Assembly: GCA_025769875.1 (NCBI GenBank)
Contig: JAGFNK010000027.1
Span: forward strand, 181,066-245,065
Direction of reading: 5' to 3'
From: Russula earlei
Lineage: Eukaryota; Basidiomycota; Agaricomycetes; Russulales; Russulaceae
DNA: 64,000 nucleotides
Shown here: positions 11,377 to 22,118 of the stretch, in pieces
How the letters are laid out: each line of letters starts with the position of its first letter
Numbering within the stretch: the stretch's first letter is position 1
Program-made: the position numbers and the translations under genes
Notes under the pieces: model-generated
Told to the model about the DNA's origin: nothing
What the model saw: the letters and a program-made list of their open reading frames with translations, nothing else
Databases searched by the model: none

Positions 11377-13494
11377 TGTCACAGTAATGAGCTATGTCAG
11401 TTCTCAAGCCTGAAGTCGAGTTGGTAGTAAAGTGTGTTCTGATGAATGGGCTGGTTCCTGTTGTAAAAAGTAAGGATCCCTGCAGCGGTTGAAGTGTTTT
11501 ATGCTAAACAGGTTATGGCCGATAGAACCTTCCTAGTACAACTTGGTCCATTGAGAAGCTAGGGTAAGTTTGTAATAGGATAGACTAGGGCTGGTTCCAC
11601 TAGTTATATGCATTCAAGTCCGTCATAGACCTTGAACATGCAGAGAGAGGAAGGTATGTCTTGAAGGAGGAGAGCTCTTCTCAGTAGAGTGAAGAGAGAC
11701 TCTTAGGGGAGGAAGGGAGAGGCGAAGAGTAGATGGTAGATGGTGTGTGTGTGTGAAGAGTTGATGAAATGGAGAGGTGGATGTGGTTTGAGGATTAGGA
11801 GTGAGGTGGGTTGCAGGCGAATATGTTTGGACAAGAGTAGGTTGGATTCTACAAGAGACCAAGCTTAGGGCTTTTGTCACAAAGTACTGAGCTTATATAT
11901 ACAGGAGAAGCACAGCAGTAGCTGTGCTTTGACTGTGCTACTAGTATAGTAGGAGTCATAGAAATGAGGCCATGAATGAGTCAGAACCAAGTGACTGTGC
12001 TGCACAGTAGGTTAGGGTTTTTCCGGCCCAGCTTGGCCTGAAAGCCCCGGCTTTGGCTTGGCCTGAGAATGGCTTTGGCTTTCTAAAACCCCAGGCCAGG
12101 CCAAAGCTGTCAACCCTGGCTTGGCTCCGGCTTGGCCCGGCCTAGGCCACAGCTTTTGTACGTAAGATTTCTGTATGTGAGCCCACTGGCCACATGACTA
12201 GTACCAGGCCTTGCACACCATGCGTTCACTTTCCCTTTGTCTTTCATCCCACTCACATCCCTCCTTCCAACTATCAGTCATTCCTTTCACCTCACTCTCC
12301 TTTCCTCGCGTTCCCACTCTTGACATCATCCCCACCGCGTTGCCCACTTCATGTCAGCAGACTATGACAACGGCTCAATTCGATTGCCGTTGATGTCACT
12401 CGCCTTGCCGCTCAACGCCTTCATCCCTTCGGTCTTCAAGTCAGAGCACAGCTCCTCCCCACACTTCGACCTATGGCATGATGCCATCACCATCCAGCTG
12501 CACCTTGCGCCCTCCCAAGACCATCCCTCAACCATTGTCCTCACGTCCGCCACACATCTACACACGGACCTGTATGATGCATTTGACATCGTCACCATCA
12601 CCTTACCCAAGGGCTCACTGCCCACAGCGCCTCACCCATCGTCATTGCCGCCCTATTCAAGGGCTCACTGCCCTTAGCATCTGCCCCCCGACATCATCGC
12701 CGCATCGCCTCGCGCTCACGGATTCGCAGTAGGAGGACTTTAGAATAGCACTTTTGTATTTAAATATCAAATATATTACAGGAGTCGTTATGTTCTGGAG
12801 AGCATGATGAGGCATAGTAAGAGCATAGATTATACATGTGGAATGAGTGAAGTCCAGTGTACAACATGGTACTGCTGCGGGATGAAGCAATCTAAGACTG
12901 AGGAAAGGGATTACGAGCAACCAACATGACTGAGCATTGCACATTGACATATAGGCCACCAAGGCTTACATTGTACATGTACTTGACTCAAGCAAAAAGG
13001 AAGGTTGAGAGGGAAGCACAGATACAACAATGAAAACTGACAGGGAACAATGGTGTGTCAAGTTGATAAATTAAAGTTTGATGATTACCCAAATGATCAA
13101 AGCTGGGGCTTGACGGCCCAGCTTTGGCTTTTCAAATCACAGGCTGGGCCAAAGCCATCACGAAGCCATCACTTTGGCCTGGCCTATTTTGGCCTGGCTT
13201 GGCCCGGCTCATGGCCTGAGGCTGGGCCAGGCACATCCCTACAGTAGGTGCACAGCATTGCACAGTCGAAACTGAGAAGTAAGTATAAAAGGAAAGAGAA
13301 CTAAACAAAGGGAAAGTAACAGCAATCCAGTGTTACCTGGACATGTATGGATCACATGATACCACAGAAGAGATCACAAGACATAAGAGATCACAAGACA
13401 TAAGAGATCACAAGACCAGTAAGTAAAGGGACGTATGAAGGAAGCAGTTCATAGCAAAGGTGAGAAGTAAACGTAAAAAGAAAATGTTGTAACA
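11377..13494. mobile_element. 2.1-kb LTR-type insertion in pogo transposase, TSD CAGTT
   Basis: Termini are TGTCACAG and TTGTAACA (TG…CA, nearly inverted). CAGTT flanks both sides (11372-11376 and 13495-13499). Inside are a reverse-strand TATA-like TTATATATAC (about 11891), two GGCC-rich blocks (about 12018-12150 and 13100-13235), a CT-rich block (12210-12740) related to 23180-23540, and a 17-bp tandem repeat (13371-13416). No protein gene was recognised. It may be a long solo LTR with further insertions, or a non-autonomous element. Confidence 0.7.
13371..13416. repeat. 17-bp tandem repeat
   Basis: The unit AGATCACAAGACATAAG occurs twice in full and once in part. Confidence 0.9.
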
Positions 13495-13779
13495 CAGTTT
13501 ATTCCAGGGTAGTGGCTAGATAGGTCCAGAGCATGAGCCCACAGTGCCTTTTGATCCAGAGGCATCACCTCTGCAGACAGCTGGTCACACCAATCTAGCA
13601 ATGCCTTTTCCTGGGCCGGCTTGAGAAGCTGGCCATCCTGGTGAGCTTCCTGACATGACTTATGTTTCCCAGAAGCTCTATCTTGTAGCATCTGGCGTGA
13701 AACCTTGGAAAGCATAAGATTTCAACTTATTGGCCATGTATGGAATGCACTGACATCATGGGCCAGTGCCATGCAAGTA

Positions 13780-14727
13780 AATGATCAATAGATCCCATTG
13801 CAGTAGTCACTCAATGCTGCCTGTAGCCGCTGCTCATACGTATGGTCTTGTGCTGGCTGACTGGACCACCTGTAACATGGCATTGAGAGAGTACCCAGAT
13901 CCTCAGAGGCCTCCAAGTCAGCATACTGTTGGTGATGTGATCACCCAGCTGGAATCAAACTCCACCCTCTGCCATGACAGTGGTGTGATGCAGGTGTGAT
14001 GCAGGTGTGACCCCCAGGCCAAAACATTACTCGAGAACCACTCAATGGACTGCAATTTTTCTTTGCTAGAATGACATTAATAGTACTCAATAGTATAACT
14101 ACAAAGTTTTGAATAGAGTTGTTTGAGCAGATACAGGGAAAAATGAAATCACCAAGATGGTATTGAACTGCCGAGTTCCCAGTGGCGTACAGTATACATT
14201 TCTGGTTGTTCATCACATGCCACATGAGTGCATGACTAACTCATCACACTGTGGCTGGCTGCAATTCCAACAGCTCTTGGAAGAAGTAGCTTTCCAGGAA
14301 TATTTCATGACTTCCCACCATAGAAGCTCAATTCCCAAGATTTTGTGGGGATTCACAGGAATAGGAGTTCAATTAGTACATTGGGTTTTTCTTGATGTGT
14401 CTTGCTGTTCCAGTGCGCAGCGCCTTGTCGCTCTTCATAACCCAGATGACGCACAATATTTCGTTTACGGGGTTGCTTCCAGGTGCCATGCGCATCAGGG
14501 CTGCTCAATGCGTTGACTACAAAAACGTTAACGACTGAAGAGGCGACCATTATTGGTGACTATGAATAAAGGTCGGTGCTCGATAACAAGGCCGGCATAA
14601 GTACTCAACGCAGCCGCCGTTACAGACGATAATAAGTTATGCGATACATTACATTCATCCTTGATTGATCGTCAAATCGTCAATTGACTAGAGAAAATGA
14701 TATTACGCAACGCCCTCACTGTATAAC
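13780..14727. other. Repeat-like intergenic stretch, no supported gene
   Basis: Frames here are short and unrecognised. The left part (to about 14300) has the CpG-poor look of the transposon block. From about 14390 CpG becomes frequent again, as in the gene block that follows. A GGAATCAAACTCC at 13951-13963 resembles an inverted B-box but no A-box was found. Confidence 0.4.
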
Positions 14728-16948
14728 TCAGCTGACCCAGTCGAGATCCTGTGCGTCTGTTGTGGTGCGCGATCCATGTCCGTTCTTACGCGACGTCGCG
14801 GGAAGTGGGCGAATCCACAGCTTAACATGGCCCACTTTCGTGCCCGTTATCAGCCAACGTGGGAGGAAGGAAATTGCGGTCAGCATGTCGTTCTCCAGTT
14901 GCTTGACTAGCACCGGTTGCACAATCGCCACCTCGTTGCGAGAAGGTGCCGGATGGTACCGCGAAAGAGGGCCCTCGGGCCCGGGTGGAGGGAGTTGCAG
15001 GGTCGAGTGCTCAGTGGCAAGCATGTCCGCGCGCCGACGCGCCGCAAGCGAGAGTGACGACGCCATGGACAGACGGTGATGGTGTGACTGTAGTTTCGGA
15101 CGGTGAAGTATCCCACTGGAAAAATCCCACTGCGTTGTTTCACGTAAGCGCCAAGTGGGTAGGAGCCGAGATGTTGAAGGAATATATTTACGAGGATCAG
15201 CTTGTTGTCTTCTCCCACGCTACCGAAGCGATATGTCCGCCCGTCACACCGGAGGTCATCAAAAGCAACCGCAGAAAGGAAAGAGGAATGTCCCTGACAA
15301 CGCGCAATAACGCGTTGCTCCCAAGGCGAGTAAATGTTTACCAAGTCATCCTGGCCGCCCGTCTTAGGAAAAAAAATAGTCAAATGAGGTCGCTCATGGA
15401 GCATGACAGGCGCTCACAATTATGAAGCGTCCGTCCGGTGACCACGCTACGCATGTCAGCGAGCCAAAATAGGCAGCATAACAATCTACAAGCCTGGTGA
15501 TCCAGCAGTCAATCTAGATATCATCATCGCAAGAAGAACACGTACTGTTCTGCCAATGCGTCTATTACTCGGAGGCAGCCATCCTCGGATATGGCAGCGA
15601 CGTACTTGACGTCGGGTGAGAATACAAAATCTGGGAAGGTTATGGACCTATCAAGTCTGCCATCGATCGTAGTACATACCGACGACACTCCGTTTTGACA
15701 CCTTCCAATGGCTGACAGGATTCTTCGTGGTTTTATCCCTGTCGCCTTTTCCGCCTGCTGCTTGGGTCCCAGTAGCATTGACGGGATGCCAGGGGGGGAT
15801 TGTGACAAAGATACTATCCAGTGGGTTCCACTCCCCAGCTGAGTGACTCCCTTCGGGAGAAGGAGGTAGCGGGCCATTCATTAGAGGGCGAGGAGGAGAT
15901 GCCAGCAACGCAGTTGGGGCTTGCGGGGTGAACACACCATCTTCGCGGTCCTTATCATAGACAATTATTGTGCCGTCTGCGTGTGACACGAGGAAGAGGT
16001 TCGGAGAGGACGGTACCCATCGTACCGCAGTACAGGGAGAACCGGAGATCCGACCCTGAGATATGTCTCCGTGTCATGGCTGCCCTGAATAGCACCCTGA
16101 AGATGTGCTTACCTGCTTGTTTAACCTCCCGTATCTTAATGTGATCGGGTCTACGGTCATGAGACTCACAGATGCGCGATGGCGGCGGGCACGTGGACTC
16201 ACCGAACCATATGAGATCACCAGTTTGGAACCCGATGATCAGGTCTAAGTGTTCGTGCGAGGCCGTGGCATGATTCACATCGTGACATGTCGGATGCGCA
16301 GCAAACGCAATACGGACGAGGGCCTCCTGCAAAATGATAAGACTGAGCTCGTTCGCCAAGGAAGCGACGCGCTATGCGTACCTTGGCTTGCACGCCAGCC
16401 TCGACCCAGTAAACATTCTTTGCCGAGTTGTAGAACAGATATGTCACTTCTCCCTGCTTGGCCTGCAGTGCCTTGGCGAGGCCTTCTACAGATTGCACCC
16501 TGGTGATGAATGTCGAAGATGTCGTGCGCATATTGTGTTTGGGACGCGATAATGCTCTGCGCTTCCCACCTACAGGCGGGGTAAAAAGGCCATGGTTCTG
16601 ATCGGACCCGGCTACAGCCATCGATGTTGGGGGAGCGGCATCCTGCTGACTCCCGACGTCGGGTGATGTGGCATCCTCGGGTGTTTCGCCACTCGAAACG
16701 CTGACCCCATCTTCTTTTATGGGGGCCGGCGCAAGGCCTTTCTCTTTCCAGAAGTCCTTTCCGCCACCCAGAAGCTGGCCAAGACCTTGGATGGCAGGTT
16801 GCTTCGTTACGGGGAAGCGCACCGTGATATTAGATAGGCGCGTCGGGTATGTTGGAGCGGGTGCGTTGTGAGCGACGGGGATCGGTCTGTGGTCTTCTGT
16901 GACAGAGTAGACGCCCTCCGGGGCAACGAAGGTGAGCTCATGCTCCAT
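14728..16948 (-). CDS. creC: CreC-like WD40 protein (WDR20 / catabolite repression)
   Basis: This is a homologue of Aspergillus CreC and animal WDR20/DMWD. CreC stabilises the deubiquitinase CreB and so acts in carbon catabolite repression. The protein opens [19 protein letters not shown] and has an S/T/P-rich linker. The family signature [20 protein letters not shown] follows, then the exon [18 protein letters not shown] segments follow: [80 protein letters not shown], ending [16 protein letters not shown] and a stop at 14728. An in-frame ATG at 17017 would add 23 residues but leaves only 48 bp to the divergent dehydrogenase gene, so 16948 is preferred. At least four introns are needed. Confidence 0.88.
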
Positions 16949-17065
16949 CGTGGTTTGAAACGCGCTTGTCGTCAGGGAGCGTAGGGATAGGGTCGCGGTG
17001 AGGGCCAAGATGGCCACAAGATAACTAACTACTTCGGATCATCATCCCGCCAACACATCACCACC

Positions 17066-18713
17066 ATGACCGTTTCCTCCATCGCCCCAGCTGTCCGCGC
17101 AGCCAGACGCCTGAGTCCATTGACTGTACGTACCATATACTGTCTTTCTAGAGAAATTACTTTCCAAGCCCATTCTCGATCCAAACAGTGCCCGAGACTG
17201 GGCGCACGACGCTGGGAGTCGACCGGAACGGAATCTCCGCCTGCCGGTGGTCATCTCCCATCTATCTCTACCTCCAAAATCCTTCGTAGCACGCGCGAGG
17301 CGGCCCTCCGTACTCCTGGTATCAAGTGGCTAGACGAAGATGGCACGTCCCCGTTGCAAAACACGATCGGCGGTCGCGAGACGCGCAAAATGAACGTCTA
17401 CCAGGCCGTCAGGGATGCCATGAGGTAGTGTCGTCTCTGTTCGCACGCCACGACTGTGACCTAGTTTTGGGTCAGTGTCGTACTTGCCAAGGATGATACA
17501 GCCATCGTCTTTGGCGAGGATGTCGCGTTCGGTGGAGTGTTCAGGTGTACGATGGTTCGTCGTTCGCCCTTCCTCCGACGTTACGTTATACCTGACCCCA
17601 CACTTTTGTAGGGCCTGGCAGAAGAGTTTGGTAGGCTACTCCATCGGATATCGCCCTCAATGTTCCAAATATTTCTCCAGGTCGTGAGCGCGTCTTCAAT
17701 ACACCATTATCAGAGCAGGGTATCGCAGGTTTCGGAATCGGCGTGGCAGCAATGGGTCAAACAGCCATAGCGGAGATCCAGTTTGCCGATTACATATTCC
17801 CTGCTTTTGACCAAGTGCGCGACGCCATCGTTCACCATCAATGTGCAATTTTTGACAATGCCCTCAGCTCGTGAATGAAGCCGCCAAATACAGATACCGC
17901 AGCGGGGGCCAGTTCAACGTCGGACGCCTTACCGTAAGGACGCCAACTATGTCCGTTGGCCACGGAGGACTATACCACTCACAAAGCCCAGAGGGCTTTT
18001 TCATGGGTGCATCGGGGTTGAAGGTACACGTATGTTCCGCTCGCGTCAGGACGGCTGACCCCAACGCAGACAGATCGTCATCCCGCGTTCTCCCATCCAA
18101 GCCAAAGGGCTCCTCCTCGCATCGATACGCGACCCAAATCCGGTCATCTTCATGGAGCCCAAGATCCTCTACCGCTCTGCCATCGAGCAGGTCCCGATCG
18201 ACGACTTTGAGCTCCCGCTCGGGCGCGCAGAAGTCCTCGCCGCTGGCGCAGACCTGACGCTGCTCACGTGGGGCACGCCAGTGTATCACTGCGAGGCGGC
18301 GCTCTCGCTGCTTGCTAAGCCGCCAGCCTCGCTCGCGCCGCTCGTGCCTGAAACGGCGCGACACGCAAGCGTCGAGTTCATCGACTTGCGAACCATACTC
18401 CCTTGGGACATAGAGACGGTGGTGGAGAGCGTCCAGCGCACCGGCCGGCTCGTGATTGTACACGAGGCGTGCCGTACGGCGGGCGTTGGCGCGGAGATTG
18501 CAGCCGAAGTTCAGTCCAAGGCGTTACTTAAGTTGCAGGCTCCCGTTCGGCGTGTCACTGCTTGGGAGTAAGCGTGCTCCTTTTCTTCTCCAGCAAAATC
18601 GGGAAATGCTGACGGTCTCGCGCAGTACGCCCGCGGGCCTGCAATTTGAGAAGTTCATCATACCGGACTCTATTCGCATCTTGGACGCTATGCTGGAAAC
18701 ATTGGCATTTTAA
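17066..18713 (+). CDS. BCKDHB: Branched-chain 2-oxoacid dehydrogenase E1 beta subunit
   Basis: This is the beta subunit of the mitochondrial thiamine-diphosphate E1 component that oxidatively decarboxylates the 2-oxoacids of valine, leucine and isoleucine. The start [19 protein letters not shown] is a basic, acid-free presequence. Later exons give [80 protein letters not shown], then [29 protein letters not shown], and the C-terminal transketolase fold [33 protein letters not shown]. It ends MLETLAF and TAA. The [11 protein letters not shown] and [10 protein letters not shown] motifs favour the branched-chain enzyme over pyruvate dehydrogenase. About six short introns are implied. Confidence 0.9.
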
Positions 18714-18946
18714 CGTATATCATACCTCTTTACATAGTGTATATATCGTCATTTATAGCATTGTGCGATCCCTCCATGCCAGACGGAAATAAGGTAAGTC
18801 GCTAGTGGCTTGAATAGAAATTCCCGCTGCGCGATTACTGTATCAGCACGTCGTGCTTCTCTGCTTCATGGTCAGTTCTGAGGACACGAGGGACTTAGCA
18901 CTTTAGAAGTCTTGACAGATCATGTGAAAGGGGAGATGGAAAAAGA

Positions 18947-19039
18947 CGACACCAGCAGGATTTGAACCTGCGCTCCCAGAGGGAAACAGATGGCGAAAGA
19001 AATTCGAATCTGTCGCCTTAACCACTCGGCCATAGTGTC
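18947..19039 (-). tRNA. tRNA-Ser (CGA), with a short intron
   Basis: Read leftward, the gene begins GACACTATGGCCGAGTGGTT with acceptor stem GACACTA/TGGTGTC. The anticodon arm is ACAGA-TTCGAA, then an 11-nt intron, then A-TCTGT, giving anticodon CGA and a nuclear-type intron after position 37. It has a long variable arm, as in serine tRNAs, and the T-arm GCAGG-TTCAAAT-CCTGC. The run TTTACTTCTATTTCC lies upstream. All stems pair. Confidence 0.9.
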
Positions 19040-19134
19040 TTTACTTCTATTTCCTTTCTGACAAATCACATGCGTTATGTGCATTATCGGTTTATAACCT
19101 TGTCCGTCCTCCTGACCGCTTGCTCACTCAACTC

Positions 19135-20554
19135 ATGGGCTCACAAACACTGACACTGCACATATGGCCATCAAAGTGGGACCTACCCTCCATTGAACCC
19201 TCCTGTATTGTAGCCGCTTTCTACCTCCACCTTGCGTTGCCAGGACGTTTTTCAATCCAGGAATGCACCAACCCAGACGCGTCTCCTAGTGGTAGGCCAG
19301 CGTCAGCCGAGGCAAGGTGATCTTTCGCGTTGAATTTTTTTTGTTTCAAAGGCCAGCTTCCGTATCTAACACACGGCCATCATTCTGTCGCGCCCCTGTC
19401 TTCCATCGTGAAATATGTGGCAGCTCTTTCGCCCGCGTCCGTCCCCCATATAACCGAGGCTGACGCACCCGAGCCCGCTTTCTCAGCTGACGTTGACGTG
19501 TTGCTCGGTCCATCTGAGCGCGCAAAGCGCACAGCCTGGATAGCACACGTCGAATCAGCCCTTGGAGACCTTGTGGTGTGTGTTTCCATAACCTTCCTGA
19601 TGTCAAATCATTGTGATATACGTGGCCCTCAGGCTCATGCATTCTACTCCGTACCTGCAAATTATGCCGCCGTCACCCACCCTATCCTATCCTCCTTTTT
19701 CAAACCTCCACAATCTTATTACGTGCCTCGCCGCATTCGCCAGGCGTATCAGGCCCGCCTTGAGGCCAACAGCCTATGGGTTACTTCCGCGGAAGAGTCT
19801 GAGGTCGAGAAGCCGAAGCCGAAGCGCTTTGGGGAGACAGAGACAGAGAAGGACGATCCAAAGCATGTATTTAAAAATACATTCCAGCGCGAGAAGGTGG
19901 GTCATTCAAGTAATGCTTCAAATACCGCCAGCTCGAATCGATCTCATTGTAACAGGTCTTAGAAAAGTCGCGTGCGGCATTTAGTCTCTACGCAAAGCTG
20001 TTGGGAGACACCAACTTTTTCTTTTATGATAGGTGCGTGATGGTAACAACATGTCCACCTTGCTGAACCATCAGTAATCTTACAGGCCGACGATGTTGGA
20101 TTTGTCACTAGCCGCGCATATTCTGCTTCTCATACATGCACCACTCCCGGACACGTTACTTTCGTCTCACCTTAGCTCCTCGTTTCCAGCGCTCATCTCG
20201 CACGCACGTCGCGTGCTCGCAGCAGCGATGCCCACTGAGCGCGTACTTCCACCAAAGCAATATAGATTGAGCGCGCTCTTGCCGTACTCGAGCTTCCGTG
20301 CTTGGTGGAACGAACCCCGAACTCCAAAAAATGAGGAGGAGAAGCGATTCGAACGCATGCGGTGGCGCTGGATTGGTCTTGCCATCCTGGGTTCGGTTGG
20401 ATATTGGTTCATCTGGGGGCCAACGCTTCGATTGGTGAAAGTGGAAGATGAGGATGGAGATGAGAATCTGGCGATTGTTGTTGGAGGTGATGCTGATGAG
20501 GACATCGATGATGAATACGAAGGCGAGGTTAAAGATGGTAAAGCAGCAGCCTGA
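19135..20554 (+). CDS. SAM37: SAM37/metaxin-like outer mitochondrial membrane protein
   Basis: Metaxin/Sam37 is part of the sorting and assembly machinery that inserts beta-barrel proteins into the mitochondrial outer membrane. Exon 1 (MGSQTLTLHIWPSKWDLPSI, then TNPDASPS) splices at 19290 to GQLPYLTHGHH, giving the thioredoxin/GST-N-like metaxin domain. The GST-C-like part contains AHAFYSVPANYAAVTHPILS, RAAFSLYAKLLG and RPTMLDLSLAAHILLLIHA. Near the C-terminus, RWIGLAILGSVGYWFIWG is a single membrane span, followed by an acidic tail (EDEDGDENL…DEDIDDEYEGE). The upstream ATG at 19120 is also in frame. At least four introns are implied. The span near the end fits a tail-anchored Sam37. Confidence 0.85.
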
Positions 20555-20798
20555 GTGGCGCAATTTCGCGTGGACGTCTCTTGGACCCATTTCCTTGCCT
20601 GTTTTTGTTGCTGAATACAGGCTACTCTGAATGCCCTCACTATGACACCGCCGCGGGTCAGGCAAAGGTGAACATGGACACGATGTCCAGATGTCCTGAG
20701 GCTGATTGAGTTTGATCGTGAGCGCCCGAAAAGGAAATCTATGAGCGGGACCTTTTTTTCACGTCAGGGTTGGAGTGAACGTTGCAGGTGCAGGAGAG

Positions 20799-22118
20799 AT
20801 GGCTCCCTTTCGCCTACGACATCCGAAGGGTGTTTCAACTATACAACTTGATACAGAGTCCGCAACCGTGCAGGATCTCTTGCAAGCCATATATACCGTA
20901 TCTGAGATACCACCGTCTGCTCAAGATCGTGCGTGCGCATACTAGCATCGCAGGTCTCACCCTCACACTTCTTGTAGTCAAAGCAGGATACCCACCGCGA
21001 TCCCTCACAGCTGTCATCCCCGAGCTCCCTCTCTCCAGTCTCGGTCTAGCGCCCGGTGATCAGCTAATTGTCATCCAAAAGTCTGGCTCCGCGGCGCCTC
21101 CGGGCGTCACATCTTCAACGCCCTCATTATCAGTAAATCCACGCACCTTCAACACTTTTCCGGCCCCCCTACCTACACTCTCCTCGAACCCAGACCAGGC
21201 GGCCCTGGGGCTTTCGACACTAGGGAACGATGGGCCAGATCATGTAGAGGTAGACGGTGGCTATCTCATTCACAGAGTGCGCGACACAGTGTAATCCGTG
21301 TGTGGCATATTATCTGAAGAACCTTGCATCTGTAGATCGTGCCCGACGATAACTCGTGTATGTTTGCCTCTATCGCACTCGTCTTCGAGCAGGACATACA
21401 AAAAGCACCCGCAATTCGCCAGAGTATGTCACCGTGTATTGGTCGATCCTTCTTCCTCACTCTCTGGTAGTCGTGGCAGCGGCGATTCGGAGGGACCCTG
21501 AAACGTGGAGCGATGTCATCCTAGGGTACGACCATATCTTTCATGGCAGTCAATACTCGCTCACCCTTTCTCCCGCGTGGTGCCTCCCAAAGGCGTCCGC
21601 GCGACGAGTACATCCGCACCATTCTCTCTCCGAACTCCTGGGGCGGCGCCATCGAGCTCACGATACTCGCAGCGCATTATGGGATCGAGATCGCGAGCAT
21701 CGACGTCGAGACGGGCCGCATCGATCGTTTTGGCTCCGAGGGCGTCCCGAGCGAGAGCCGCGCGCTGCTTGTATATTCCGGGATCCACTACGACGCCACC
21801 GTGCTCGCTCCCACGCCCGATGCACCCCAGGAGTTCTGCGTCAGCGTCGTTCCCGCGAGCGGCGCGGAGGGCGAGCGGGTGCTCGAGGCGCTGGGTGAGC
21901 TTGCGGCGAAATTGCGGGCGAAACGCGCGTACACGAATACTGCCACGTTCGATCTGAGGTGCGAGGTGCGTGTCATCCCCTGCTGTCTGCGTCGAGGATC
22001 CGTGTGATTGATAATGGATGCGTGTCGGTGCTAGGAGTGTGGGAAGGGGCTCAAAGGCGAGAAGGAGGCGCGCGCGCACGCGTCTGAGATGGGGCATGTC
22101 AAGTTTGGTGAATACTGA
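20799..22118 (+). CDS. OTU1: OTU1/YOD1-type deubiquitinase
   Basis: This is an OTU-family cysteine protease that trims ubiquitin chains on Cdc48/p97 clients. The ATG at 20799 gives a ubiquitin-like (UBX-type) N-terminal domain: MAPFRLRHPKGVSTIQLDTE, VQDLLQAI, VVKAGYPPRSL, GLAPGDQLIV. After a linker, exons give the catalytic motif DDNSCMF (Asp and Cys), then DEYIRTILSPNSWGGAIELT, YGIEIASID, and YSGIHYDA (catalytic His). The C-terminal C2H2 finger CEECGKGLKGEKEARAH-x5-H is spliced across an intron at about 21966-22034, and the protein ends FGEY-TGA. All catalytic residues are present. The frame up to 21500 crosses several short introns. Confidence 0.9.

Larger units (their letters stand above)
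10820..13715 (-). pseudogene. pogo/Fot1-type DDE transposase, split by an insertion
   Basis: The N-terminal part (13715-13500) reads LLKPAQEKALLDWCDQLSAE, a CENP-B/Tc5 helix-turn-helix type. The C-terminal part (11371 down to about 10820) reads ASGLDPKCMKNFNRTVVHDY, GIPPEHQWNMDEKGIQMGGG, LELVS, then in other frames GWTDHEICEQWF and INDKPIILTFDRHN. These are DDE_1 motifs; the first and second catalytic aspartates are recognisable in NMDEKG and TFDRHN. The two halves are separated by a 2118-bp insertion (11377-13494). If that and one target repeat are ignored, the frame is continuous at PGIN-WHYW. Later frame changes and stops show that the gene was also decaying by mutation. Confidence 0.75.

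Noticed and set aside
16949..17017. Signal peptide on the CreC protein from the upstream ATG at 17017
   Set aside because: CreC acts inside the cell, the family starts near the PEGVYSV motif, and the upstream start leaves almost no promoter.
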